From assembly GCA_022829145.1 (NCBI GenBank), contig CM040743.1, forward strand, positions 27,703,646-27,767,645: DNA of 64,000 bases. Reading direction: 5' to 3'. Positions 1 through 24,580 of this stretch are shown here, one piece after another. Every line of letters starts with the position of its first letter. The stretch's first letter is position 1. Below the pieces are notes generated by a model. That model was not told where the DNA came from and searched no databases. It saw nothing but the letters and a program-made list of their open reading frames with translations. The translations under genes were made by a program, and so were the position numbers. The stretch is from Albula goreensis (Eukaryota; Chordata; Actinopteri; Albuliformes; Albulidae).

Positions 1-345
1 TTTATGTCTACATGCAAAAGTTCCTTTTTTTGGCTGAGAACTTATTTTTGTAATTATTTTTCTTGTCAGTTAGTTTCTTGTAATGGCTAGTATCACAGTG
101 TCAGTGAATGACATTATTAGGAGCTTAAAAATGGAGGAAACAGGCAGGTGTCATGTGGAAATAACCTGCTTAATTTCATCATTTAGAGATGCTTCTGAAC
201 TGATATTTTTGGGGATATCTTCTTCATCCAGAAGAAAGAACTTTGCTACTGGAGGTCTTGGCTTCAGTGCTGTAGAGAATTATAAGGTCAGATTGTAATG
301 CTTAGGGTTTGTTTTGTTGATTACACTCTCCCTGTTACCTGTCTG
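1..345. other. No recognisable gene; AT-rich unassigned DNA
   Basis: A 71-codon open frame on the plus strand (83-298) has no family I recognise and no convincing splice context. The segment borders a dispersed repeat that starts near 346. It may belong to the same transposon as the piggyBac remnant further right, but that is a guess. Confidence 0.3.
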
Positions 346-960
346 AATCAGACTTTCACGGACCATAGATACCCAAGAACAATGTTGAGACATAGAATTG
401 GAACGTGAAATGCTTAGAAAACAGGAGCCGAAGTTTCAGGCAGCTCTATATTTGAAAGGCCTCCTCCAGTCTACACTGTGGCAACATGTATACTATATTT
501 TTTTGTAACAGGCAATGCACACACATAGAATTGTTGTACAGGTGTGTCCTAGATTAGGGCGTCTACTCCATTCCATCCCTTTTGTTTCCTTTCAAGGTAA
601 GTCACAATGTGTTGAATGTCTAGCCTTGTCTATGCTTGCATAAATCTTAGCGAATAATATTGGATGTTCTTACTCAGAATGACTTGGCAGTCTGCACACA
701 CATCTCCTTCTAAACCATATTAGCCTGCCTTTGCCTTCATCAAAAAGCAAATCAACGTTTAAATAATACAAAGAGGTTAAAACCACAGAACTGAGCTGAA
801 TGAATGCAGTCATACCTAGGTGTTGAATTCCTAAAGTAACCTGCCAAAATCAGATGAAGATTTCTGTATTGATGTTGTTGTTTTACATTTTCATAAAATT
901 AGCTCTTTGCTAGACACAAAATTCAGCTCTTTCACTTTTTCCCAGGCCATGGCTTCCACA
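346..960. repeat. Dispersed repeat, copy 1 (second copy at 56.0-57.1 kb)
   Basis: Two blocks, about 346-500 and 541-960, are each clearly similar by eye to blocks at about 56950-57110 and 56091-56500. The shared text includes the phrases around 'tcctagattaggg', 'ggtaagtcacaatgtgt' and 'aataatattggatgtt'. The blocks are in the same orientation but in opposite order in the two copies, so this is a multicopy element, not unique sequence. I cannot assign a family. The nearby piggyBac coding remnant makes a piggyBac-derived non-coding part possible. Confidence 0.6.
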
Positions 961-1368
961 GGGCTTTCAAATAGTAACACATTTTTTTGCTAATTTAAAA
1001 ACAAAATCCTAAATGCTGAGCACAGAGTACCCTCAAGATGTAGTTGCTACTTGGAACATTATTAGCTTATGGTTGAGAGCTGACATTGTTTTTCCATCTG
1101 GTTATCAACAGTATCATTCAGCATACTTGTAAAGCTGGTATTTGGTATGGAAAGGTTTTTCCTCTCTGCTTTTGACATTCTAACTAGTTAGGGTTACAAA
1201 ACAACTTATAATTTAGATTTTTTAACGTTTATTTTTACTTTTATTTTTACAGAATGTCCATTGTACTGGACATTAGGACCATTTTAGTGTGAAAAAATGG
1301 GCAAACTTAGAAGATTAAAAAAAGAGACTGTGGCTGTAGAATGATATTAAACAGAATACATCCAACTT

Positions 1369-1394
1369 ATATATATATATATATATATATATAT
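1369..1394. repeat. (TA)n microsatellite
   Basis: A run of alternating T and A, about 26 bases long. It is a simple sequence repeat in otherwise AT-rich intronic or intergenic DNA. Confidence 0.9.
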
Positions 1395-1639
1395 CATTCT
1401 GAGGAACTAATATAGGTTATTCATCTTTATTATTGATTTTGTTGTAAAACCTCTAATATAACCTCAAATCCGTAGCCTTATCTGGTTTTACTCTTCATTC
1501 TGTTGTTCTTAATTTCTTTCTTTGTCAGTTTTATTTTTAGCAGTGATAATCATGGAAACAATTTTACTTTTTTGTAATACAGAGGAACTTCACCTAATGT
1601 ACATCTTGCCTTTAAAGCCTTTATTTCTGCACCTTTCCG

Positions 1640-2062
1640 CATACTTCCACCATCCCTGACATGTGGGTGGCTCCTATTCTGCGCACAGAGGGTTCTGGTT
1701 ATGGGATCTTCATTTTTGTTGGTGGTTCATACTCATCTTCACTGTCATCACTTCTATTATCTAGTTCTGGACTATTGAACAGCTCATTTGCCCGTTGCAA
1801 TTCGAAGTCCAGGTACTGTTCCATGCTCTTTGTTGGTTGGTTTAGAGCTTTGCTGTCAGATTTGTATTTTATCCAGGAATTTTTGATGGCAGCTTCAAAG
1901 AAATGAGTGAGCACATGCTTTTTCAATTTCTTGGTCCTATTTGACATCCGGTAGAAGTCAGCTTGCAGACACATAGGTCCACGCCACACATGTTTTCATT
2001 GTACTGTCTGATGACTGCTGGACTTCTCACTTGGACCTTGCATATATTTAGTGTCATCACTC
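1640..2062 (-). pseudogene. piggyBac (PGBD-type) transposase C-terminal remnant
   Basis: Read on the minus strand, the segment near 2060-1990 gives a YNxxM-x-GVD stretch preceded by KVQVRSPAVIRQ. This matches the conserved 'YNxxMGGVD' block of piggyBac transposases, where the last catalytic Asp lies. A one-base frameshift follows. The frame then continues in a 96-codon open frame (1989-1699) reading QADFYRMSNRTKKLKKHVL and later a FFEAAIKNSWIKYK stretch, in line with the family's 'Y R...K.W....F...NSW..Y' signature. The family moves DNA by cut-and-paste at TTAA. Only the C-terminal part survives and it is frameshifted, so it cannot be active. Motif recognition is by eye. Confidence 0.65.
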
Positions 2063-2700
2063 GGGAAATTTTCAAACCTCACTGATAAATACCACTGATA
2101 CGTAGCAGTATGTCAGCATTATGGATGTTACATTACTTGGAATTCTCCATTTTCAGTGAAAATTATTAACTGTATTTTGTTTTCATGAATATAGTGGCCA
2201 TGATACATTTTAATGGAAATGAATTTGTTATCCTGAAGCATAGTAAAGCATACATGCTACTCTTGGCCCAAAGTCCCTCGTCACCTCCTATCTATGAGTC
2301 TGTGTCTGTCTGCACCTCTGAGCCTCCTGCATCATCATCTTCTTCTTCATCATCTTATGCTATCACAGGCTTAAGATCATCTCCAATCATCATCAATTCT
2401 TTCATCATCGTCTCCTACAGCAATGTGGAGAGTCAATCAGTACATTAAAATAGACTTTGGATTGAAAGATATAGGAGGTTCCTAGTATCTTATCCTGTCA
2501 CATGTCCTCTTCCTAATGCAACAGAAATTGATCGAGTAACTCAAAGGAACTTACGGCAAGATGGCAAACAGTGTGCACATATACTTTTCCCGCTTGTCAC
2601 GATTGTCTCATCCCAGCTTCTCACTAGTTGGTCTTCATTTAGTCATTACAGGTGCAATTTTTGTTAATCTATTTTCTTGGTTAACGACAGTGATTTTCAG
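2063..2700. other. Unassigned DNA between piggyBac and L1 remnants
   Basis: It contains a Ser-codon-rich 87-codon frame (2185-2448) dominated by a tct/tca repeat at about 2335-2360. No homology or splice structure is recognisable. It is probably more transposon debris. Confidence 0.3.
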
Positions 2701-2726
2701 ACTGATTTAACCTTCAAAACACTTGG

Positions 2727-3480
2727 ATGTTGAGCAAGGATTTCAGTGCATCTACCGGAGCTAATTTTCACGACTATGCTATGGACACCACAGACACTGG
2801 TAAAAGTAAATGTCAGTTATCTTTAACCCCTTCAGAAATTCCTGTTCTGCTGATCAAACAGAGAAAAGACAAAAGCGAAGTGTCAAACACGACCATTTTA
2901 GCAGCAGTGAACAACCTGACTAAAATGATGGAAGAATTCCAAGCACAGTTGCAACAAAATTCTGCGATGATGGCTGGCGTGGTGAAAAGAGTGCATCTGA
3001 ATTTGCAAGAGATCGATGAGTGTAAAACCAAAATTAAAGCTATGGATGACCAACTGACTGGCTTTATGAAAGAGAACACCAATTTGTGAGAGAAAGTGTT
3101 GAAGATAGACAGATATAAGCATATGTGGGATTTGACAATGTCAAATGAAAACACCAGAGAAAGAGCTGTCCAGATCCTATCGAAGATAACCCCGCAATGG
3201 GCTATGAAGATGGACAACATTGTTAACACAGTTCATCGCTTCGGTCGGAAGGAGGAGGCAAAAAATCGACAGATGATCATGCAGTGTGGCATTAGGTTTC
3301 ACAAAGATGAGGTGTGGATACGCACCACTCCGGGTTGTAAGGCGTTTGGAATCTGCTTCTTGGAGGATCTCAGCAGAGTGGACAGGCTGGCTTGAGACGC
3401 ACCCTGGCCATAAATACAGCAAGCAAGCATACTGCCGTGGTCCACTGGGTTTTATTGATGGTCATAAGATCAAGAAGTGT
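2727..3480 (+). pseudogene. L1-type LINE ORF1 protein remnant
   Basis: A 120-codon open frame starts at 2727 and is rich in heptad-like Leu, Met and Gln (LTKMMEEFQAQLQQNS...), which suggests the ORF1 coiled coil. It ends in an in-frame stop, and the reading continues past it. An RRM-like part follows (AVQILSKITPQ, MDNIVNTVHRFGRKEE), then a C-terminal part with HKDEVWIRTTPGCKA, CFLEDLSRVDR and RGPLGFIDGHKIK. This order and these phrases are those of fish L1 ORF1 proteins, the RNA-binding chaperone of the retrotransposon. At least one stop and two frame changes make it dead. A second copy of the same family lies at 41.4-45.3 kb. Confidence 0.65.
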
Positions 3481-3955
3481 ATGTTGCCAGACTGTTTCTT
3501 TCTGATGTTCTGTAGGTTAGATGTTAAATGGACGTATACACTTGTAATTGATTTTACGATGTGAATTCCGAAGACTTGTTACATGGACTGTGACAGGGAC
3601 TTTGCTCATTTTTTCCCAGTAAAGCAGTAGTAGTTAAAAACAAAGCACTAAAGAACTAAACACTAATAAACAAAATTCATATGGTCGTATGCTTCCTATT
3701 TTATAACTGGTGTTCTGTTTCAAGAATGATTTAGTTTGTATCCCTCTTAATACTAGAGACATTACCAAAAGAAAGGCAATATTTTTGTTCTGTAAAGGTA
3801 GAAAATTGCTCTTTGTTCTTCAGGGAACGGACTCAGAAGAAAATAAAGGTTTAGGTGTACTCAATGGGGTGACAAGATTTTTTCTCATGACTCAACAAGT
3901 TCAGCAGGTGTCGCTGTTATTTTTTAACAGTCCTGGGTTTGTGGTAACATCTAGA
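3481..3955. other. No recognisable feature
   Basis: Short open frames on the plus strand (92 and 95 codons) have no recognisable family. Composition is AT-rich, like the flanking repeats. I see nothing I can name. Confidence 0.3.
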
Positions 3956-3956
3956 G

Positions 3957-4765
3957 CAGGGGTGGCCAAACTTTTTTGCTTGTGCAGAACAATATAACGA
4001 GTCACAAGCCAAACAATATTAACCATAGCAGATTTCAACCTAGTTACACTGCAAGAAAAACTGTTTTCAGACCAGAAAATCCTTGTGCCTTCAAAAATTC
4101 ATATTCAATCAAAATAACTATGACACTACTGAACAGTTTAACTGTTGACATTACTGTAGATTGATGTGCTCATCTTACATTTAAGATAAAAAATCCTACT
4201 GTTTCTGTATCTTTTTGTATTAACTTTTAAATAAATACAATTCTATAAAAACATATTTTTAATAAGAATAAAATCACTTTTCAAAACAATAAAAATCAAA
4301 TGCACTAGCTTTGCCTGACACTTGCTGTTTTAAGTTAGCTGACAGGTCTTCGACTTGTCGGACAACTTTTTCTGGAAATACTTCCATTGTTTAATTCTCA
4401 GGTTTTCTCTGGACAGATTGTCCTGGCAACTTTAGTGAAACATGCTTTAATGAAGTCTCCATCCGAGAAGGGTTTTCCATCCCGGGCAGTGAGCTGAGCT
4501 ACCTTGTAGCTAGCCATTGTGGCATTTTCCCTACTTTGTTGGCACAAAAAAAATCTGCTGTTGAGCTAACAGGCTAGCTGTCAGGTGTTTAGCATACTGC
4601 TCTTGCTCTGTACCAGTGTGCGAAGTATTTGACTGATGTTTTGTTTCGTTGTGTCTTCGAACATTATAATCTTTCATCACTGCAACAGATTCCACGCAAA
4701 TCAAACAAACACACCGCCCCTATGCTTCTGTGAAAAAGTATTACTTTTACCACCGTATCAGTAAT
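3957..4765 (-). pseudogene. hAT transposase N-terminal remnant (BED/GTF2IRD2-like type)
   Basis: On the minus strand from about 4730 the translation reads CVESVAVMKDYNVRRHNETKHQ. This is the second half of a BED-type zinc finger (C-x2-C expected; here the visible ligands are Cys and H-x4-H). It continues with ASLLAQQQIFFVPTK, then a stop, then ASYKVAQ...GKPFSDGDFIKACF, and ends near 4265 with FPEKVVRQVEDLSANLKQQ. This is the characteristic N-terminus of Charlie/GTF2IRD2/ZBED5-like hAT proteins. The catalytic half is missing. The plus-strand phrase CAGGGGTGGCCAAAC at 3957 looks like a hAT terminal repeat and may be one end of the element; I found no partner. The stop and truncation make it a pseudogene. 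Confidence 0.6.
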
Positions 4766-4928
4766 TTTAGTTTTCCGTTTTTTCGGTTCCGTCGTGTTTA
4801 ATCAACTGAGGTGAACTGTTTCATCAATGAGCAGTCATCATTTCACAGATTACAGATGATACCAGTTTGACATCATGTACAGAAAAAAGGGAATATTTAA
4901 AGTTTGACAAGTAATTTCTCAATTTCTT

Positions 4929-4958
4929 TTAGCAAAGAGTTATAGATAACTCTTTGCT
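4929..4958. repeat. Short perfect inverted repeat
   Basis: The arms AGCAAAGAGTTAT and ATAACTCTTTGCT are exact reverse complements with two bases between them, giving a 28-base hairpin-forming palindrome. It lies between the hAT and L1 remnants. No function is implied. Confidence 0.6.
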
Positions 4959-4996
4959 GATAGAGAAGGGAGAAAGAAACTGCAAATTTCTGTAGA

Positions 4997-6755
4997 TTGG
5001 AAAAACAACGGCAAAAAAAGAATATTGTAAAGTCTTTAATAACTAATGGTGTTGAGTGCTCAGAGCATAAAATAATTGCTAAACAAGTTTACACAGTTTA
5101 TTATAATCTTTATACCTCTTCTTTTTCCAGTCTTGACTCTGAGGTCAAATTAGAGGTCATGTTACAGCTCTGGTCCCTCAAATAGAAAATGATTTCATGG
5201 AAACCTGTGAGGCAGATACAACAATTGATGAATTAGACTTGGCTGCTGTGTGTTTATCCTTAGACAAGGCTCCCGGACCCGATGGACTGACTGCCAATTT
5301 TTATAGACATTTCTGATACTCTTTAAGGAACCTTTTATTTAATGATTTGCAGGAAACCACTGAAGTCTGAGACAGGGAGTAATAACTCTCATCCCTAAGC
5401 CAGGGAAAGATCCTAAAATAGAAACGAGAAAACCTTCGCCCTGTAACTTTATCAAATAGCGATTACAAGCTTTTTTTCTCATGTTTATTCAGATTGCTTG
5501 AAACAAGGTTTAGTTCAGATAATTAGTGAGACACAGTCTGGCTTTATGAAGGGCAGATAGATTCATAACACTTGCAAGGACACTAATAGCTCAATCTCCT
5601 TACTTCATGGTACCTCTTGTCGTTTTGAGGTCAGGAGAAGGATTAAACAGGGATGTCCAATCTCACAATCTCTTATTATGGCTGCAGAAATGCTGGCAAT
5701 ACTCATCAAGAACTCGGAATGTGGCCAAGCTTTAGGTCTTTGAGGAGGAAATAGTGATAACTCAATTTGCTGACGACACAACTGTTTTCATAAAGAATTC
5801 AGAATAAATAAATGTTATCGAAAAAGTGAATTTATTTTCCGAAGCCTCTTAATCTTAAAAGGTGTGAGTTAATGGCTATTCACAATTGTCCACTGAAGGA
5901 GATATTCAACATTCCCATTAAATCTACAGTTAAATATTTTGATATTCACATTTCAAAGGATGTTGAGTTAAATGAAAGTTGAATGTCTGGAATAAATGGG
6001 ATAAGTGCAAGGCCAATGACTTGATACATGGATGCAAAGAGATCTTTCACTTTTGGGTAGAATTTATTTAACAAAAATGGAAAGCCTTTCTAGGTGTATT
6101 AATCCAGCCTATTCTTCATCCATTCCAAGTAGAGCCATGAAAGCTGAATTTTAATTTTATATGGAAAAAGAGAGTTCATTATATCAAGAAGGCAGAATTG
6201 ATTAAAAATTACATAGATGGAGGCTTGCAAGCCATTGACTTTGAATGCATTAATGGGGCACTGAAGATCAGATGGTTAAATTCCTTTTTGTTTGATGGCA
6301 ATTCCTTTCAGTACTGTATCCCTCGAGAAATTTTGGCATTGAGAATTGATGGCATTCATTTTATTTTGCACTATTCCTGTTTCAGTCAGATTGATGGTCA
6401 AAAACAGTATAGGTTCTTTGGCAGATTCACGTGAATTACCACCACCTCATATTGATGGATGTGATTTCATAACAGAAAGCCTTTCAAATAATGGATTCAA
6501 GATACAATTATTGATGTGTTATACCCTGCAGTTTCAAATAGGAATTTACTAAGCAGAAATGGCATACCAATTATATTTGTGAATTATATATTTGTCAATA
6601 TGAACTTGAAGACCCTAATTATAATTTTTCTTTATCTTACTGTTTGTGATGTTGATGTTGTGCCTTGTTTGTGAAAAAAGGAAATGACAGCTGAATGTGA
6701 AACTGTGCCTTATTGATTGTACATTTCTTTCATTCATAAATTAAATAAAAAAAAT
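4997..6755 (+). pseudogene. L1-type LINE ORF2 (reverse transcriptase) remnant
   Basis: Pieces of an L1 ORF2 follow in the expected order but in changing frames. NGVECSEHKIIAKQVYTVYYNLY comes at 5045. Near 5260 is KAPGPDGLTANFYRHF, the RT finger motif. At 5640 is RRRIKQGCPIS, the RT 'GxRQGCPxSP' motif. At 5770 is TQFADDTTVF, the catalytic A/FADD box. At about 6190-6420 is YIDGGLQAIDF...LKIRWLNSF, the post-RT domain. The stretch ends near an A-rich tract at 6745-6755, typical of a LINE 3' end. The endonuclease domain is absent and many stops are present. ORF1 at 2727-3480 may be the same insertion, split by other DNA, or a separate one. Confidence 0.7.
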
Positions 6756-7859
6756 TAATGATACTAAAAGAGTACCCTAAAGGACTAAAAGGAGATGCGT
6801 GTGAACACAATGTCCACTGCAGAGGACACAAATCAATGGGCGGAGTCCCAGGAGGTTAAAGCAGCTAAAAGAAACTAGCCTCAAATGTTTTATTCAGGAA
6901 AGAAGTAAACGGGAAATTCCAGCGTTTTGGATGACAGTCCTTGTACAGAGTTCACCACAAGCAAAAGCTGATATAGCTTTTAAACATGATTTATGTTATT
7001 TTTGTTTAATATTAAGCCCCATTTGAAATGATTAATATTTATTTGAATTACCTAGAATTTTAACTTGGCCTATATGTGAACAAGCCCCAACTCAAATTTT
7101 GAGTTCTCACGTTAAGGTTTTTCCATACGTTCAAAGAAACATATCTTAGGCTAAATGTGGACGAACTTTTCAATTTAATATTCCTCAAAAACCATAATGG
7201 TTATACTGTAGCACTGTATTCCTTAAGCATGTGCATGGACAAACATTCACACTGTAGAAAAGGTTGTGATTATCGCATTTGATAATGCGAAGATAATAGT
7301 TAGTTGCCACCGTCAGCGAAAATACCAATCTGAAAAATATGCGCTCAATAATCCAAGTTCCTAATTGCGGGAATTTGTTCCATTCTGTTTTTTTAAACGA
7401 TGCTGGACTTCCGTAGAGTCAGCACAATGTCTTACAGTTTAATTTTAGGTCTAGGTAGTTGTTAATATAAGGAGGACCAAACACATACGAGCCTAGATAC
7501 TTCATCTGGCCAAAGCGGGGATTTAGATGCTATAGCTTATAGCATTATAGCTTTATTTAATACTAAATCTGGAGAAGCTACATACAGCAACAAGTTGTCA
7601 CTCTTTATTCACTTAAACTAGCTAGCTAGGTTGTAGTTCATATTTCATATTAACCAGCTAATACAGATCTGCGTCTGGAGAATTCAAGACAGCTAACAAA
7701 ATTAAATAGAGGAAAATCGTTTTTGTTGGGGAACATAAAGTTGTGGGAAATGTTGCTGTTTCTGGGGGAAGTTAGGTAATGTAAAATGGTGGCGAACTGT
7801 TGCAGCTGGATACATTTGTACATTTATAACTCCGTCTTACATGAGATGTCCGCAGTAAA
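6756..7859. other. Unassigned AT-rich DNA
   Basis: No open frame over 60 codons and no family I recognise on either strand. It is probably intronic to cic or intergenic. Confidence 0.3.
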
Positions 7860-8057
7860 TTACAAAATGTAATTATTGAGCGCGTCCATCACTGACTGTT
7901 GTTTTCGCTGATGTTCCGGTAGTGACAACGAACTTATTCGTTTACAGTAGGCACAGGCTGCAGAACTGTTTTCTGTTAAACAATCAGTCACAACCTTTTC
8001 AATCATTAGATTCACCCGTGCATCATAAGCCATCCTCTCAATTAACCATCGGCGCAT
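7860..8057 (-). other. Open frame of unknown nature, 65 codons
   Basis: The minus-strand frame starts MRRWLIERMAYDARVNLMIE and contains a CxxxC-like ACAYCKR piece. It lies just downstream, in the minus direction, of the SAMD3-like fragment at 8180-8720, so it could be a further exon or the tail of the same broken copy. I do not recognise it. It may be non-coding. Confidence 0.25.
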
Positions 8058-8179
8058 ATGAGGAAAACCTTTAAACCTTTAGACATCAGATGTTAAGCAT
8101 GGCACATGCATCAAGCAAAGTTTCTTACTATGAAATCAGGCCATTCTGCTGATATAATGTCAAATAATATCACAATCCC

Positions 8180-8725
8180 TCTACATGCAAAGCACATTAC
8201 CTGCTCATCCAGAGGATCAAGAAGTACCCTCATCTCTGGTCCAAACGCTTCCCTGCTGCTCCAGTACAGCATCAGCAGTGTCAGGGTGTACTTCTCTAGT
8301 GATGCTTGGAATGTGTCAATCAGGTGGATATTTGTTATTCGGTGGAACTCACAGCAAATCTGTTCAACCAGTGCATCACAGTGATTTAAATGTATGCTGA
8401 ATTAACTACATAACCAGCAAATGATATCACAACTATCGCTAATGCAAGTCATACAACAGTGCTGGCCATCCCTCTTTAATTTCTTCAACAAGAGGTTCAA
8501 CTTATACTACCTCTTTACAGCGAAGAGAAAGTGTGGAGTACATCTTTTGTTGGATGAATGTGATGTCAAACTTTTTTTTTTCCCCCCAACCATCTGCAAT
8601 CTCTCCTCCTGAAGTGTTTCATCAGTTGGCCCTCTGGGTGGCCAGGTAGAAATTCGACCTCTGCTTTTTTGTATTTCCTCAGACAAAGGTTGACCTCCCA
8701 TCTTCAGTCTGTCTGTTTCAATTGG
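8180..8725 (-). pseudogene. SAMD3-like multicopy fish protein, broken fragment
   Basis: Minus-strand translation around 8700-8600 gives a PEGQ/TDETLQEERLQM stretch. Then comes an FDITFIQQKMYSTLSLRCKEVV stretch interrupted by a stop, then VEEIKEGWPALLYD. After a gap, 8383-8205 gives DALVEQICCEFHRITNIHLIDTF followed by LLMLYWSSREAFGPEMRVLLDPLDEQ and a GTAATG donor-like site. The order 'DETLxEER...FxxRRQEVVxxxPxVxExKxRWPALF...INxEFxRIT' is one I associate with fish proteins often annotated 'sterile alpha motif domain-containing protein 3-like', a multicopy family. At least two frame breaks make this copy non-functional. Whether it arrived as a transposon passenger or a gene duplicate cannot be told. 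Confidence 0.45.
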
Positions 8726-9049
8726 CACTCAACTCAGACAAACAGCTTCATGTAACTTGTTGTGGTAGTTACCCAGCTTATACCTGATAATCATGACCCA
8801 GCCATCCCAGCCTGTGCACTTTTCCAAATGCATACAAAGTCAAACAAATACTGCAATTACAAAAAGCAGAAACTGGTTTTGTTAAAATTCACACATTCAT
8901 CACATTCCTTGTCCTTTTCACTCGCTTGTCACCACTGGAATTGTTTGCTGAAAGTTTTGGACCTGTGATGATGAAGATGACAGTGGAATATGGGAAGCTG
9001 TCTTTTCTTTGTTTTTGCTGGTTGAGAACTCTTGTAATCTACCGTTACA

Positions 9050-9300
9050 TTTCGGCATTTCGCAGACGCTCTTACCCAGAGCGATTTAAAAAAAAGTGCT
9101 GGCAATGAACTGTGGTAATAAACAAGTGATTGTCTCCTCCAAAAGAAGGACACATTGGGTACTTTTTCTCCTCACCTCCTGTCCTCCACTCATTTCCTCC
9201 TCTCCTCTCCTCCACCGGAAGTATGTGGAGGAAAGGAGGGGAGGAAGCAAGTGTAGGAAAGGAGGAGATGAAACAAATTGTAATAGCAAGTCCGATTCAC
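9050..9300 (-). repeat. SINE tail fragment plus purine/pyrimidine hairpin repeat
   Basis: At 9048-9092 the text reads as the reverse complement of the common fish SINE tail 'GTCGCTCTGGATAAGAGCG...'; here it is diverged. It is followed at about 9170-9285 by pyrimidine-rich CTCCTC runs facing GAGGA-rich runs across a short centre near 9220, so the segment can fold on itself. This looks like a diverged dispersed repeat and not a gene, although it produces several overlapping open frames. Confidence 0.45.
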
Positions 9301-10650
9301 TCGTCATCAAAGTTAAGGTCGGCTATTGATGAAGTAGTAGCTTCAACTGATTCTGAGGATACCTAAGCCAATCATGGTTCTCATACGCTGCCAGCCCTTT
9401 TCATGCATAAAAATATGAATGTCAGTTACTTGCATTCTGCTCTTGGATTAACATAAACATATGTACAAGGAACTAAATAAACCTGCCACTACAGTAACTC
9501 GTTGAATTTTACATTGGCAAAATTACCTTTCGCAACTCAAAAATGTGAATATATTGAGTCAATGTGGATATATTTGAAAAAGCAAACAGTAATGTTTCCC
9601 TATTAATGCAATAAATTAATAATTTGAGTATTGGAACACAGCCATTGTTTTGGAACAGTGGAGGGAAGGAGGACACATAATCTCACAGTTTCAGGGCACA
9701 GAGGAAAGGGGGGAGGATTTTATCCACTTTCTGAATCAAATCCTATTAATAATTGCCAACTGCATCATGAAAGCTATGGCAAACCATTGTTTGTCGATTA
9801 ATTTTTCAGCTCTTCCAAGTGGAAAAACCTCATTACCGTAAAAATGTATGTGTTCGCTCAGCAGGAAATAACGTGGTGGCTGGGTTGACTATATCTTCTG
9901 AAGTGGCGGCTGCCTTGACCGCAGTCCGTTATTCGACATTTACCACATGCACTATATTTGTACCAACTGATACAGTAGCTTATTCTGTGCATCACTGAAA
10001 AGATTGGCATTTGTTCATTTGCAGACTGCATCCTTGCAGAACATATTTCTTGTCTTCAAAGAAATTCTGGTACTGTATTAAACCCAGAAATCGTATCAGT
10101 TTGTCTGGAATGTGATGAAGCCACAAAAATGACACCTGAAGCAAGTACAGCTAACCAACATCACAATGTCTGGTATTGTTAATGCACCTTGATTATGTGA
10201 TGCTCAATGTTATGTAGCACATTAATTCACATTCATTTGTCTATTTTCTGTTCACACCTGAGACAAATACTCCTTGGATTTTTTTGTGACAGAAAATGTT
10301 GAATCATGCAGTTCCTGCAAAACCTTATAATCCAAATCCCCTAAACCAAATCAGTCAGACTCGGCTGTCAAATTTACAGAATGATATACTACTGCTCAAA
10401 ACATGCTGAGCAGGTACTACTGTAGGCATCTACAACACATTAGAAAACCAGAAAGAGAGAAATTGAGTGCAGAAAAGTAATTGGTAATTAAACTAAATGC
10501 TACAAGCCAAGTCTGTCCTCTGTCTTACAAGGGGGAAAATAAATGTTGTTCCAAGATTTGTAATTGTCCTAAATTAGTTTAAATTGTATTGAATTTAGGC
10601 AAGTGTTTTGTACGTTTTAAAGCTTTAATAGCTGTTCTTTCTCTCTCCAG
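9301..10650. other. Non-coding DNA upstream of the first visible cic exon
   Basis: I searched for a cic short-isoform start exon, whose coding should end just before the VWTNVEPRS exon, and did not find one. No other feature is recognisable. It is most likely intron 1 of cic. Confidence 0.4.

Positions 10651-24580
<13,930 letters not shown>

Noticed and set aside
9301..10650. Search for the cic initiator exon
   Set aside because: No ATG-containing exon ending in the right phase with similarity to the known short-isoform N-terminus was found; it may lie left of the window.
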